DNA of 64,000 bases from Mycobacterium gordonae. GTDB lineage: Bacteria; Actinomycetota; Actinomycetes; Mycobacteriales; Mycobacteriaceae. Below, piece by piece: positions 16,914-26,156 of the stretch. The stretch covers positions 55,894 to 119,893 of the forward strand of contig NZ_LQOY01000019.1 of NCBI RefSeq assembly GCF_002101675.1, written 5' to 3'. Under the pieces are notes generated by a model, which worked only from the letters and a program-made list of their open reading frames with translations, made no database searches and had not been told where the DNA came from. The position numbers and the translations under genes are program-made. Position 1 is the stretch's first letter. Every line of letters begins with the position of its first letter.

Positions 16914-19895
16914 GTGACCAAGCCCGCGACGCAGCGACCCAAGCTGCCCAGCGTCGGCCGGCTCGGCTTGATGGATCCGCCGGCCGGGGAACGGCTGGCC
17001 CAGCTGGGCTGGGATCGACACGACGACCAGGCGCACGTCGACCTGCTCTGGTCGCTGTCTCGCGCCCCGGACGCCGACGCCGCGCTGCGTGCGCTGGTCC
17101 GGTTGTCGGAAAACCCCGACACCGGCTGGGACCAACTGAACGCCGCGCTACTCACCGAACGCAGTCTGCGCGGGCGGCTTTTCGCCGTACTGGGTTCCTC
17201 GCTGGCGCTGGGCGACCACCTGATCGCCAACCCCCACTCCTGGAAGTTGCTGCGGGGCAAGGTCACACTGCCGACCCGCGAGCAGCTGAGGCAGACCTTC
17301 ACGCAGTGTGTCGAGGAATGCTCCGGCGCTCCCGGAACGATCGTGCACCGGCTCAAAGCGGTGTACCGCGACCAGTTGCTGGTGCTGGCAGCGCTGGATC
17401 TGGCTCCGACGGTCGAGGACGAGCCGGTACTGCCGTTCGTCACCGTCGGCGCCCAGCTGGCCGACACCGCGGACGCCGCGCTGGCGGCCGCGTTACGGGT
17501 GGCGCAGGAGTCGGTGTGCGGTGACCGCACGCCGCCGCGGCTGGCAGTCATCGCGATGGGCAAATGCGGTGCGCGCGAACTGAACTACGTCAGTGACGTC
17601 GACGTGATCTTCGTCGGCGAGCGCGCCGACGCGATCACCACCCGGGTGGCCAGCGAGATGATGCGGCTGGCCTCATCGGCCTTCTTCGAGGTGGACGCGG
17701 CGCTGCGCCCGGAGGGCCGGCACGGCGAACTGGTTCGCACGGTGGAATCGCACGTCGCCTACTACCAGCGGTGGGCCAAGACGTGGGAGTTCCAGGCGCT
17801 GATGAAGGCGCGGGCCGCGGTCGGTGATGCCGAACTCGGGCAGCGCTACCTCGAGGCTTTGACGCCGATGGTCTGGACCGCTTGTGAGCGCGAGGATTTC
17901 GTGCCTGAGGTGCAGGCCATGCGTCGCCGCGTCGAACAGCTGGTGCCGGCCGACATCCGCGGGCGGGAACTCAAACTCGGTAGCGGCGGCCTGCGTGACG
18001 TCGAGTTCGCCGCGCAGCTGCTGCAGCTCGTGCACGGTCGCGGTGACGAGTCGCTGCACGTCGCGTCGACGGTCGATGCGCTGTCCGCGTTGGGCGAGGG
18101 CGGTTATATCGGACGCGAGGATGCGGCGAACATGATCGCCTCCTACGAGTTCCTGCGACTGCTCGAGCATCGACTCCAGCTGCAGCGGCTCAAGCGCACC
18201 CACCTGCTGCCGGAGCCCGACGACGAGGAAGCCGTGCGCTGGCTGGCGCGCGCCGCGCACATTCGCCCCGACGGCCGCCACGACGCGGCCGGGGTATTGC
18301 GGGAGGAACTCAAGCACCAGAACGTCCGGGTGTCCCGCCTGCACTCGAAGCTCTTCTACCAGCCGCTGCTGGAGTCGGTCGGGCCCGCCGGGCTACAGCT
18401 CGTCGGCGGGCGCATGACGCCGGAGGCGGCGGAACGTCAGCTGGCCGCGCTGGGGTACGAAGGGCCGCAGACGGCGTTGAAACACATGGCGGCGCTGGTC
18501 AATCACAGTGGCCGGCGTGGCCGCGTACAGGCGGTACTCCTGCCGCGGCTGCTGGATTGGCTGTCCTATGCCCCCGATCCTGACACCGGGCTGCTGGCCT
18601 ATCGCCGGCTCAGTGAAGCCTTGTCCTCGCAGAGCTGGTATCTGGCGACGCTGCGCGACAAGCCGACGGTGGGTAAGCGACTCATGCACGTGCTGGGCAC
18701 CTCCGCCTACGTGCCGGACTTGCTGATGCGGGCACCGGAAGTCATCCAGAACTACGGCGACCGCCCGACCGGGCCGATGCTGCTGGAGGCCGAACCCGCC
18801 GCCGTGGCCCGGGCACTGGTGGCGTCGGCCGGGCGCCACTCCGATCCGGTCCGGGCCATCGCCGCGGCGCGTACCCTGCGCCGCCGTGAACTGGCGCGGG
18901 TGGGCTCTGCGGATTTGCTCGGCATGCTCGAGGTCATCGACGTGTGTGCGGCGCTGACCTCCATCTGGGTGGCCGTACTGCAAGCCGCGCTGGACGCGAC
19001 GATCCGGGCCAATCTGCCGGAGGACGGGCGCGCCCCGGCGGCGATCGCGGTGATCGGCATGGGCCGCCTCGGCGGCGCCGAGTTGGGCTATGGCTCGGAC
19101 GCCGATGTGATGTTCGTCTGCGAGACCGCCAACGGCGCCGCAGACGCCCACGCGGTGAAATGGGCGAACATGATCGCCGAGCAGGTACGAAAGCAGTTGG
19201 GACAGCCCAGCGTCGACCCGCCGCTGGAGGTCGACGCGAACCTGCGGCCGGAGGGGCGTAACGGCCCACTGGTACGCACGCTGGCCTCCTATGAGGCCTA
19301 CTACGCGCAGTGGGCGCAGCCCTGGGAGATCCAGGCGCTGTTGCGCGCGCACGCGGTGGCCGGGGACCCGGTGCTGGGCGAGCGCTTCCTGCTGATGGTC
19401 GACAAGACCCGCTACCCGCCCGATGGTGTCTCGGCGGAGGCGGTGCACGAGATCCGCCGCATCAAGGCGCGCATCGAATCCGAGCGGCTGCCGCGCGGCG
19501 CCGACCCCAACACCCACACCAAGCTGGGCCGCGGGGGACTGGCCGACATCGAGTGGACCGTGCAGTTGCTGCAGCTGCGGCATGCCCACGAGATCCAGGC
19601 GCTGCACAACACCTCGACGCTGCAGTCGTTGGACGTCATCGCCGAAAACGGTCTGGTGGACCAGGAGGAGGTCGACCTGCTCCGCCAGGCGTGGCTGACC
19701 GCCACCCGGGCCCGCAACGCCCTAGTGCTGGTCCGCGGTAAGCCCACCGACCAGTTGCCCGGGCCGGGGCGTCAGCTCAACGCGGTCGCGGTCGCCGCCG
19801 GCTGGCACAACGATGACGGCGGGGAGTTCTTGGACAACTATCTACGGGTGACGAGGCGGGCAAAAGCAGTGGTGCGCAAGGTGTTCGGAAGTTGA
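16914..19895 (+). CDS. glnE: Bifunctional [glutamine synthetase] adenylyltransferase/adenylyl-removing enzyme
   Basis: GlnE attaches AMP to, and removes it from, a tyrosine of GlnA1, setting glutamine synthetase activity by nitrogen status. The 993-aa protein carries two nucleotidyltransferase modules. The N-terminal one (deadenylylase side) has [15 protein letters not shown], and the C-terminal one (adenylylase side) has [15 protein letters not shown] with [16 protein letters not shown]. The metal-binding DxD pairs are intact in both. Start GTG 16914 gives [15 protein letters not shown], matching the known M. tuberculosis N-terminus and length (994 aa). The frame is open upstream to 16671 only because it runs through a repeat. 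The stop overlaps the TTG start of the hotdog gene. Confidence 0.96.
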   Translation: MTKPATQRPKLPSVGRLGLMDPPAGERLAQLGWDRHDDQAHVDLLWSLSRAPDADAALRALVRLSENPDTGWDQLNAALLTERSLRGRLFAVLGSSLALGDHLIANPHSWKLLRGKVTLPTREQLRQTFTQCVEECSGAPGTIVHRLKAVYRDQLLVLAALDLAPTVEDEPVLPFVTVGAQLADTADAALAAALRVAQESVCGDRTPPRLAVIAMGKCGARELNYVSDVDVIFVGERADAITTRVASEMMRLASSAFFEVDAALRPEGRHGELVRTVESHVAYYQRWAKTWEFQALMKARAAVGDAELGQRYLEALTPMVWTACEREDFVPEVQAMRRRVEQLVPADIRGRELKLGSGGLRDVEFAAQLLQLVHGRGDESLHVASTVDALSALGEGGYIGREDAANMIASYEFLRLLEHRLQLQRLKRTHLLPEPDDEEAVRWLARAAHIRPDGRHDAAGVLREELKHQNVRVSRLHSKLFYQPLLESVGPAGLQLVGGRMTPEAAERQLAALGYEGPQTALKHMAALVNHSGRRGRVQAVLLPRLLDWLSYAPDPDTGLLAYRRLSEALSSQSWYLATLRDKPTVGKRLMHVLGTSAYVPDLLMRAPEVIQNYGDRPTGPMLLEAEPAAVARALVASAGRHSDPVRAIAAARTLRRRELARVGSADLLGMLEVIDVCAALTSIWVAVLQAALDATIRANLPEDGRAPAAIAVIGMGRLGGAELGYGSDADVMFVCETANGAADAHAVKWANMIAEQVRKQLGQPSVDPPLEVDANLRPEGRNGPLVRTLASYEAYYAQWAQPWEIQALLRAHAVAGDPVLGERFLLMVDKTRYPPDGVSAEAVHEIRRIKARIESERLPRGADPNTHTKLGRGGLADIEWTVQLLQLRHAHEIQALHNTSTLQSLDVIAENGLVDQEEVDLLRQAWLTATRARNALVLVRGKPTDQLPGPGRQLNAVAVAAGWHNDDGGEFLDNYLRVTRRAKAVVRKVFGS

Positions 19896-20545
19896 CCCAG
19901 GATGCCGGTGCGCTCGGCGCCCTGTTCGAGGTGTTGAGCGCGTCCGAAGCCGACCGGGTGACCGCGCTGTACGCGCCGCTGGCAGATGCCGTCCGCGATC
20001 TCCTCGATGCGACCGTGCGCACCGAGGTCGACGACGACACCGTCGCGCAGGCGCGCGCCGCGATCGAGGCGGTCACCCAATCGCTGCGGCAACGGACCCG
20101 ACCCGTCGGGGTGAGCTACCGCGTCGACGGCCGTCCGCTACCACTGGGCAATGCGGTTGTCGGCGCATGCAATCCGATCGCCCCGCCGCTGGTCGTGCAC
20201 CACGACGGCGGTGGACGGTGCTGGGCGGATTTCGTGCTCGGGTCGGCATACGAGGGGCCGCCGAAGCTGGTACACGGCGGCGTCAGCGCGCTGGTGCTCG
20301 ACCACATGCTCGGCGAGGCCGCCAGCGAGGGGCTGTCCAAGGCGCGCTTCACCGGAACGATCACGGTGAAGTACCTGCGCGGCACCCCGCTGGGGCCGTT
20401 GCGCTCCGAAGCCTGGATAGACCGCAGGGAGGGCCGCAAAGTGTTTGCGCGCGGGTTCATTTCGGATGACGCCGGGATCACGGTGGAATCCGAAGGGGTT
20501 TTCATCGAGCCGTCCTGGGTGCGCGAGGGTGGGAACGGGCAGTGA
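19892..20545 (+). CDS. Hotdog-fold (PaaI/THEM4-type) acyl-CoA thioesterase-like protein
   Basis: The 217-aa protein has an N-terminal helical segment of about 80 residues, then a hotdog domain (about 100-205) with the PaaI/THEM4 block [17 protein letters not shown] and [12 protein letters not shown]. The HGG motif and the following Asp are the usual active-site elements. It probably hydrolyses an acyl-CoA; the substrate is unknown. The start is TTG at 19892, overlapping the glnE stop by 4 bp with GGAAG directly before it; later GTG codons cannot be excluded. Its stop overlaps the GTG of the next gene by 4 bp, so glnE, this gene and the oxidoreductase form one translationally coupled string. 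Confidence 0.82.
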   Translation: MTQDAGALGALFEVLSASEADRVTALYAPLADAVRDLLDATVRTEVDDDTVAQARAAIEAVTQSLRQRTRPVGVSYRVDGRPLPLGNAVVGACNPIAPPLVVHHDGGGRCWADFVLGSAYEGPPKLVHGGVSALVLDHMLGEAASEGLSKARFTGTITVKYLRGTPLGPLRSEAWIDRREGRKVFARGFISDDAGITVESEGVFIEPSWVREGGNGQ

Positions 20546-21402
20546 AGTTCTACGTCAGCAGCGCCTTCCTGAACACCCCCGACATCATCGAGATCGCCAG
20601 GGCCGCAGACGAACTCGGGTACGACGGCCTCGGGATTCCCGACCACGTCGTAAACCTGGAGACACTGCAGACTCCCTACCCGTACACCAAAGACGGGCAA
20701 CGCCGGTGGCAGCCGTTCACCGACTGGCCCGACCCATGGGTGCTCGTCGGGGCGCTCGCCCAGGTCACCACCCGGCTGAAGTTCGTCACCACGGTCTACA
20801 TTCCGGCAATGCGCAACCCGTACTCGGCCGCGAAAGCGATCGGCACCGCGGCCCTGCTGGCCTCGGGCCGCATCGAACTCGGGATCGGCGTGGGCTGGTG
20901 CCGCGAGGAGTTCGAGTTGATGGGGGAGCAGTTCGCGGCCCGCGGCAAGCGCACCGAGGAAATGATCGACCTGATGCGTGAGCTGTGGTCGCCGGGCTGG
21001 ACCGAATTCGACGGCTCCTTCTATCAGGCGCCGCGGCTGGAGATGCAGCCGACTCCGCCTCCGATTCCGGTGTACGTGGGCGGGCTCAGTGACATCGCGC
21101 TACGCCGCGCGGCCCGCTACGACGGCTGGATCGGGGACCTGATCAAGACCGACCATGCGATCGAGGCGGTGGGCCGGCTGCGGGAGCTGCGCGCCGAAAA
21201 TGGCTTGAGCATGGACAATTTCACGATCCTGACCCCGTTGACCGACGCCTTCACCGTCGCCCATTACCGGCGTGCCGAGGAGGCGGGCATCACCGGGATC
21301 ATCACCATGCCGTGGATGTTCTACGCCGGGCCGGATGCGACTCTGGCCGAGAAGATCGACGGGCTGCGGCGATTCCGCAAGGACCTCCAACTCGACGGCT
21401 GA
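20542..21402 (+). CDS. LLM-class F420-dependent oxidoreductase
   Basis: The 286-aa luciferase-like monooxygenase-fold protein begins MKFYVSSAF.. and has typical blocks: ADELGYDGLGIPDHVV, LKFVTTVYIPAMRNPY, GRIELGIGVGWCREEFELMG and VYVGGLSDIALRRAAR. This layout matches the mycobacterial group that uses the deazaflavin F420 rather than FMN (TIGR03619-like). Its substrate is unknown. The GTG start overlaps the thioesterase stop by 4 bp. The pairing with an acyl-CoA thioesterase suggests a role in modifying a thioester-linked or lipid-derived molecule, but that is inference. Confidence 0.88.
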   Translation: MKFYVSSAFLNTPDIIEIARAADELGYDGLGIPDHVVNLETLQTPYPYTKDGQRRWQPFTDWPDPWVLVGALAQVTTRLKFVTTVYIPAMRNPYSAAKAIGTAALLASGRIELGIGVGWCREEFELMGEQFAARGKRTEEMIDLMRELWSPGWTEFDGSFYQAPRLEMQPTPPPIPVYVGGLSDIALRRAARYDGWIGDLIKTDHAIEAVGRLRELRAENGLSMDNFTILTPLTDAFTVAHYRRAEEAGITGIITMPWMFYAGPDATLAEKIDGLRRFRKDLQLDG

Positions 21403-21414
21403 GACCGCTCGGGT

Positions 21415-22308
21415 TCACCCCCGAACGGCGCTCGCCACCGCCAGCCAATCGTCGGCGGCCAGCCCGCTCGTGTTCGACGGGTCGTAGCGGCGCAACAATC
21501 CCGCGACGCCCAGGTGTTCGCCGGGCTGGAACCCGTGCGCGGTGAGCACGGCGTCGAGCCGCCGTTCGGTGAAGTCGCTGCGATAGGGCTCCCCGCGCCG
21601 CGCCACCAGCCGGGCGATGCGATTGGCGCCCGGCCATGGTGTGCCGGCCGCGACCACGCCGTCCCGGATGTAGTCGACCACTAGGCGGCTACCGGGCGCG
21701 CACAACTGCGCGAGGTCACTCAGTGTCGCGTCGATGGCGTCGCGGGTGAGATACATGGTGACGCCCAGCCAGATGATCAGGCTCGGCCGGGCCGGGTCGA
21801 AGCCGCCCTCCAGCAGCCGGTCGCGCAACCGGTCGCGCTCGAAATCGCATGGCACCCAGACGGTTCGACGGGCGGGGGGGAGCCGCTCTACGAGCGGGCG
21901 TTTCTGTGCCTGGGTGGCGGGCGCGTCGATCTCGAACACCGTCAAGCCCTGATCGGTGAGCCGCAGGCTGGAGGTGTCGAAGCCGGCGCCAAGCAGCACC
22001 AGTTGGTCGACCCCCGCTGTTGTCGCTGCAGCACACGCGTCGTCGGCATAGCGCACCCGCAGTGCGATGTGAGCGTGCAGTCCGCCCCACATCCGGTCGA
22101 ACACCCGAAGCGCGGCGTCCGCGGCGAGTGGGTGGGACAACACCGCCCGCAGTGCCGGGTGTTCGACGAAGTGGCGGGACTGCGGGTCATCGATGAGCCG
22201 GCGGCTCGGCGGGCGCAGGGATTCCGCGGCACGTTGTGCGGCGTTGACCTGCGCCGTCAAACTCGCCGTTCGGTCAAGACGCCGGTGGGTAGCGGTGGGT
22301 GCCGTCAT
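21415..22308 (-). CDS. Class I SAM-dependent methyltransferase (TIGR00027 / PF04072 type)
   Basis: The 297-aa protein belongs to the mycobacterial family of putative O-methyltransferases related to leucine carboxyl methyltransferases. SAM-binding motif I is LVLLGAGFDTSSLRL, the acidic loop is VFEIDAPATQAQKR, and the post-motif block is IIWLGVTMYLTRDAI. Members are numerous in mycobacteria and their substrates are largely unknown. The start is taken at ATG 22308 (MTAPTATHRR..), just downstream of AAGGTCGCAGG. The frame is open further upstream to 22635, but that part overlaps the divergent MocR gene and is not credible. The gene is convergent with the F420 oxidoreductase, 12 bp apart. Confidence 0.88.
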   Translation of the reverse strand: MTAPTATHRRLDRTASLTAQVNAAQRAAESLRPPSRRLIDDPQSRHFVEHPALRAVLSHPLAADAALRVFDRMWGGLHAHIALRVRYADDACAAATTAGVDQLVLLGAGFDTSSLRLTDQGLTVFEIDAPATQAQKRPLVERLPPARRTVWVPCDFERDRLRDRLLEGGFDPARPSLIIWLGVTMYLTRDAIDATLSDLAQLCAPGSRLVVDYIRDGVVAAGTPWPGANRIARLVARRGEPYRSDFTERRLDAVLTAHGFQPGEHLGVAGLLRRYDPSNTSGLAADDWLAVASAVRG

Positions 22309-22355
22309 ACCTGCGACCTTACGAAGCGAGCAGTTCACCGATAAGGTCCAATTCG

Positions 22356-23759
22356 ATGGTTGTTTCATGGACCAGTGAGTCCGGTGGACTGGATCTCCAT
22401 CTGGACCTGCCGCCCGGGAGAGGACGCCGGGCGGCGCTAGAAAGTGCACTGCGACAAGCCATTCGGGATAATCGACTGGCTCCCGGGCAGTGGTTGCCGT
22501 CGTCGCGGGCGCTGGCCGCGCAGTTCCAGGTGGCGCGCGGAACCGTCGTCGAGGTGTACTCGCAGCTGGCGGCCGAGGGATACCTTCGAACCCGGCCGGG
22601 CGCGGCAACCCAGGTGGCGCACGGGCTTTCGACACCGGCTCGGGTGAGCGCGCGCAGCGCCCCGCCTCGGGTCGTCGCCGATTTCCGGCTGGGCCGGCCG
22701 GACCTGAGCATGTTTCCCCGCCAGGAATGGCTGCGCGCGTTGCGACGCGCGTTGGTCGTCACCGAAAATGCGGAGCTCGGACCGGCCGATCCGCGCGGCT
22801 CGCCACGCCTGCGGGCGGTGCTTGCCGACTATCTGGGCCGGGTGCGCGGCGTGCTCACCAGCAGTGAACACATCGTGATCTGCAGCGGCTTCACCCAGGG
22901 GTTACGGCTGGTATGCGACGCGCTGGCCGCAGGTGGGGCCGGATCGCTGGCCGTGGAGAATCCGTGTCTGCCCGACCACCGGGCGATCATCGAAGCCGCC
23001 GGGCTCAGCGTCCACCCGCTGGACGTCGACGGCAGCGGCGCCCGGCCGGGCGGATGGCCGGCCTCGGCGCAGGCGGCGGTCCTGACCCCTGCGCACCAAG
23101 CCCCGCTGGGCATGACGCTGGATGCCGACCGGCGCACCGAATTCACCCGCGTCGCCGCAGCGCGTGGTGCGTATCTGATCGAGGACGACTACGACGGGGA
23201 GTTTCGGTATGACCGCCACCCCGTCGGCGCACTGCAGGGCTTGGCGCCCGAACAGGTCATCTACGCCGGCAGTGCCAGCAAGAGCCTGGCTCCCGGTCTG
23301 CGGCTCGGCTGGCTTGCTCTGCCCGGCGGGCTGGTCGAGCAGGTGATCGAAGCCAAGCGGCGGGCCGACCGGGGCACCGATGTGCTGGCGCAGTTGGCGT
23401 TGGCGCAGCTGATCGAATCGGGAGCCCTGGACCGGCACGTCCGGAAGATGCGCCGCCGCTACCGCAATCGCCGAGACGCGCTGGTGGAGACCTTGGATCG
23501 CTGCGCGCCCGCGGTGTCGGTACAGGGGATTTCCGCCGGACTACACGCCGTGGTCTCGCTGCCCGAGGACCGCACCGAATCCCACGTTGTCCACCTGGCG
23601 CGCAAACGCAACATCGCCCTGACCGGTCTGGCCCCGTTCTGGCACGGGACAGGTGATCGCACCGCGGGCATCGTCGTCGGCTACGGGAGCCCGGCGGAAC
23701 ATGAATACGCCAATGCGCTCGACCATCTCGGCCGGTTGATGCGGACCGTCACTTCTTAA
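22356..23759 (+). CDS. MocR/PdxR-type transcriptional regulator (GntR HTH + aminotransferase domain)
   Basis: The 467-aa protein has an N-terminal GntR winged helix (about residues 15-85: LESALRQAIRDNRLAPGQWLPSS, LAAQFQVARGTVVEVYSQLAAEGYL). A fold-type I aminotransferase domain follows (about 110-460), with DYDGEFRYDR and the PLP-binding lysine in SASKSLAPGLRLGWLALP. MocR regulators sense PLP or amino-acid-derived ligands and often control a divergent gene, here the methyltransferase 47 bp away. The start at ATG 22356 has AAGG about 9 nt upstream. The 3' end overlaps the convergent DUF2231 gene by 11 bp. The regulated pathway is unknown. Confidence 0.92.
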   Translation: MVVSWTSESGGLDLHLDLPPGRGRRAALESALRQAIRDNRLAPGQWLPSSRALAAQFQVARGTVVEVYSQLAAEGYLRTRPGAATQVAHGLSTPARVSARSAPPRVVADFRLGRPDLSMFPRQEWLRALRRALVVTENAELGPADPRGSPRLRAVLADYLGRVRGVLTSSEHIVICSGFTQGLRLVCDALAAGGAGSLAVENPCLPDHRAIIEAAGLSVHPLDVDGSGARPGGWPASAQAAVLTPAHQAPLGMTLDADRRTEFTRVAAARGAYLIEDDYDGEFRYDRHPVGALQGLAPEQVIYAGSASKSLAPGLRLGWLALPGGLVEQVIEAKRRADRGTDVLAQLALAQLIESGALDRHVRKMRRRYRNRRDALVETLDRCAPAVSVQGISAGLHAVVSLPEDRTESHVVHLARKRNIALTGLAPFWHGTGDRTAGIVVGYGSPAEHEYANALDHLGRLMRTVTS

Positions 23760-24240
23760 GGACCTGCCTCAGGTGCGCGATTTCGTTGCCCCACACCGAC
23801 CGGGCGCCGGTGTCACCGATCCGGTAGATCTGAACCATCGATGCGACACCTACCCCCACTGCGAGCACTGCGACAACGGCTTTAGCCACCCGCCGTGGCT
23901 CGTCGGAGCGGCGTTCGACGACATGCAGTACCGCCAGCGCGATCGCCACCACCAGCAGAGCCGCCGCCAAATAGGTCATCCAACCGCCGCGTTCCGCGTG
24001 CTCCTGCAGGATCGGGTCTGAGTTGGCGAGCAGATCGTAGAGCCACTCGCCGGCTTCGACGGTGATCGGGGTCAACACCATGACCACGGTCGCCAGCGCC
24101 AGCGTGAGCCACACGATCTGCCCCCGACGCACAGCCGGCCACGCAGCGCAGACGATCTCGAGCAACGCGGTCAGCGGCACCAGCACGACGAGGAAATGCA
24201 CGAAAAGGACATGCGCTGGCAAACCGCTGAAGACGGTCAT
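23749..24240 (-). CDS. DUF2231-like integral membrane protein
   Basis: The 163-aa protein has four predicted membrane helices: PAHVLFVHFLVVLVPLTALL, IVWLTLALATVVMVLTPI, MTYLAAALLVVAIALAVLHV and AVVAVLAVGVGVASMVQ. The opening LPAHVLFVHF is characteristic of the DUF2231 family, in which the conserved His may bind haem or metal. Function is unknown. It is the mirror neighbour of the MocR gene (11-bp convergent overlap). The 211 bp upstream, to the pseudokinase stop, contain no gene I can support. Confidence 0.78.
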   Translation of the reverse strand: MTVFSGLPAHVLFVHFLVVLVPLTALLEIVCAAWPAVRRGQIVWLTLALATVVMVLTPITVEAGEWLYDLLANSDPILQEHAERGGWMTYLAAALLVVAIALAVLHVVERRSDEPRRVAKAVVAVLAVGVGVASMVQIYRIGDTGARSVWGNEIAHLRQVLKK

Positions 24241-24451
24241 CGGAGTCCTTCCGCTAGGGTCTGGTTCCGGTCCGATCCTGTCAGCCGTCGCTGTCTGGTG
24301 CCTGAGCGGGTGGAGGGGGTCTTATTACCCTTGGCCACGTCCGTGACCAACGCCAGCACATGATCTCCGCTGAGCGAGTGCCCCAGACTCCTCAGGCATG
24401 GAGCGGGTCCGTTCCGGCGATGACGAGGCTCCGATGGGCCGCTTGATGCCG

Positions 24452-26035
24452 CTATCTCAACTGGACTGCGCTCTGCACTGTCAGCTCGGAGATGTCGGCA
24501 TGACTCCGCCCGCCGGTGGTCCCGAGAGTTCCGATCCAAAACAGCACGAAAGTGGTTGCGGCAGAGGATGTCACGGGGATGACGTGGTGGCCGGGTTGCA
24601 GCGCGGCTGGCGGGCTGAGTTCGGTGGTGTCACCGACTTTCGCGGGCGTCGCGTTCGATGCTGCCCGGATCTGTACGACGGTGCCGGAGCTGTTGAGGTC
24701 GACGGTGACCGCGCTCAGCGTTGTCGGTTCGGCAAGCTGCAGCAGCAGTCCGACCCCGTCCTTGAATTTCGGAAACGGTTCCGGGTCGAAGTAGGTGTCG
24801 GTCGACCAGGCGGTGGCGGGATCGCCGTCGGTAGCCAATCCGGCCGAACCGGGGTTGTCTGGCGCGCCGCCGGGTGAGAAAACCGATGCTTTGAGCACCT
24901 TGACCGGTGCCGGATTCGCCGCCACCAGCGAGGGACCGGGGGGCGGCACGCTCGGATGAAGTCCGAGTTTGTCGCCGTTCATCCCCGCCTGGGTGTCGAA
25001 CGTGCCGACCACGTCGCTGATGGTGGTGGCGAAGGTGATCAATAGGACCAGTACGACTGCGGCCGCCGTTCCGAGGCATGTCTTGAGAAGCTGTCGGCGG
25101 GCGTAATCGGCCCGCTCGGCCGGCCCGAAATTGCCGAAGGCGGCGTAGTGGCCCGGGGGCGGCAGGGCGGGTCGCTCGCGGCCCGGGCCGGGACCTGCGG
25201 AGTTCTTCGCGTCCGCGCTGGCCTCGCGCAGCAGGGTCGTGATGGTTTTCGCGCTGCGGATGTTCTCGCCATCGCGGACCAGGGCCGCGGCGGTGGAGGA
25301 AACCAGGAACGGGATGCGCGGGTTGGCGGCCGCGGGTTCCTGGATGCGTCCCTGCGCGTCGGTCGCCGTGATGTGCCAATCCTGTTGTACTGCTTTGCTT
25401 TCGAAGGGCCAGCGGTTTACCAATAGCGCATACATCACCGCGCCGATGCCCCGCAGGTCATCGGGCGGTGTGGCGTCGGGCAGCGTCCCCGGAAATGCGA
25501 GGACCGCGCGCCCGTCAACGCTGACCCTGATCCGGGCGGGATGGTCGACTGACAGTGTCAACCCGGCTCGGTGACCCGCCTCGGTGGCCTCCGCCAGCGA
25601 AAGCACTGCGTCGGCGACACCGATGGGGGACGGGTTGGTGTTGGCCACCTCTTTCAGCGTGGCACCGCGGATCCACTCCGACACCACCACACCGCCGCAG
25701 TAATCGCGGCCCACGTCGATCACCGTCGCCACCGACGGCGAGTCGATACCGCGCAGACGTGCGGTACGGGAAAGGATCGCGTCGACGGTCCCCGTCGGCA
25801 GTTCGTTCTCCGGGTCGACGACGGTGATGGCCAGGTGTTGGCCGGTCACGGTGTCGGCGGCCTGCCAGAACTGTAGATGGGCCGACTCGCCGTAGAACAA
25901 CAGCAGCCGAATGCGGCCGCTGGCGATGGTGGCGCCGGCGACGAGCGCTGCGCCGCTGGGCGAACGCGGCTCCGTCCACAGATAGGGAATGTGTGCCGTC
26001 GCGGCGTCCGGCGCGATCGGTTGGTTGGCGGTCAT
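24452..26035 (-). CDS. Membrane pseudokinase with extracytoplasmic discoidin-like domain (MurJ-tail-like)
   Basis: The 527-aa protein has an N-terminal protein-kinase-like domain (about residues 30-290), a basic linker, one membrane helix (TAAAVVLVLLITFATTI, about 340-360) and an outside domain (about 400-527) with the discoidin/F5-8-like block LATDGDPATAWSTDTYFDPEPFPKFKDGVGL. The kinase part lacks working residues: there is no AxK lysine (HLAITVVDP), no HRD catalytic loop (SVDHPARIRVSVDG), and LAFPG in place of DFG. The same order forms the C-terminal half of mycobacterial MurJ (Rv3910), whose pseudokinase binds FhaA, but here there is no MurJ flippase. The start at ATG 26035 gives MTANQPIAP..; an ATG at 26152 would begin 4 nt after the cyclase-STAND stop. 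It probably forms one unit with that gene. Confidence 0.82.
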   Translation of the reverse strand: MTANQPIAPDAATAHIPYLWTEPRSPSGAALVAGATIASGRIRLLLFYGESAHLQFWQAADTVTGQHLAITVVDPENELPTGTVDAILSRTARLRGIDSPSVATVIDVGRDYCGGVVVSEWIRGATLKEVANTNPSPIGVADAVLSLAEATEAGHRAGLTLSVDHPARIRVSVDGRAVLAFPGTLPDATPPDDLRGIGAVMYALLVNRWPFESKAVQQDWHITATDAQGRIQEPAAANPRIPFLVSSTAAALVRDGENIRSAKTITTLLREASADAKNSAGPGPGRERPALPPPGHYAAFGNFGPAERADYARRQLLKTCLGTAAAVVLVLLITFATTISDVVGTFDTQAGMNGDKLGLHPSVPPPGPSLVAANPAPVKVLKASVFSPGGAPDNPGSAGLATDGDPATAWSTDTYFDPEPFPKFKDGVGLLLQLAEPTTLSAVTVDLNSSGTVVQIRAASNATPAKVGDTTELSPPAALQPGHHVIPVTSSAATTFVLFWIGTLGTTGGRSHADISELTVQSAVQLR

Positions 26036-26156
26036 CACTTCGTCTCGCTCCCCGCAGAGCACCGACCGCATCGGCACAGACGCGACCGGATGCTGACACT
26101 GGTCGCCAATCAAATAACCGCGCAGGGGCGTAGTCAAACCCGCGGACTGCAACGGC

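Noticed and set aside
18393..19607. 404-codon minus-strand frame
   Set aside because: Antisense to glnE, a high-GC codon-position artefact.
24241..24451. Possible small gene between the DUF2231 and pseudokinase genes
   Set aside because: Short frames exist on both strands, but none has a ribosome site or a recognisable product.
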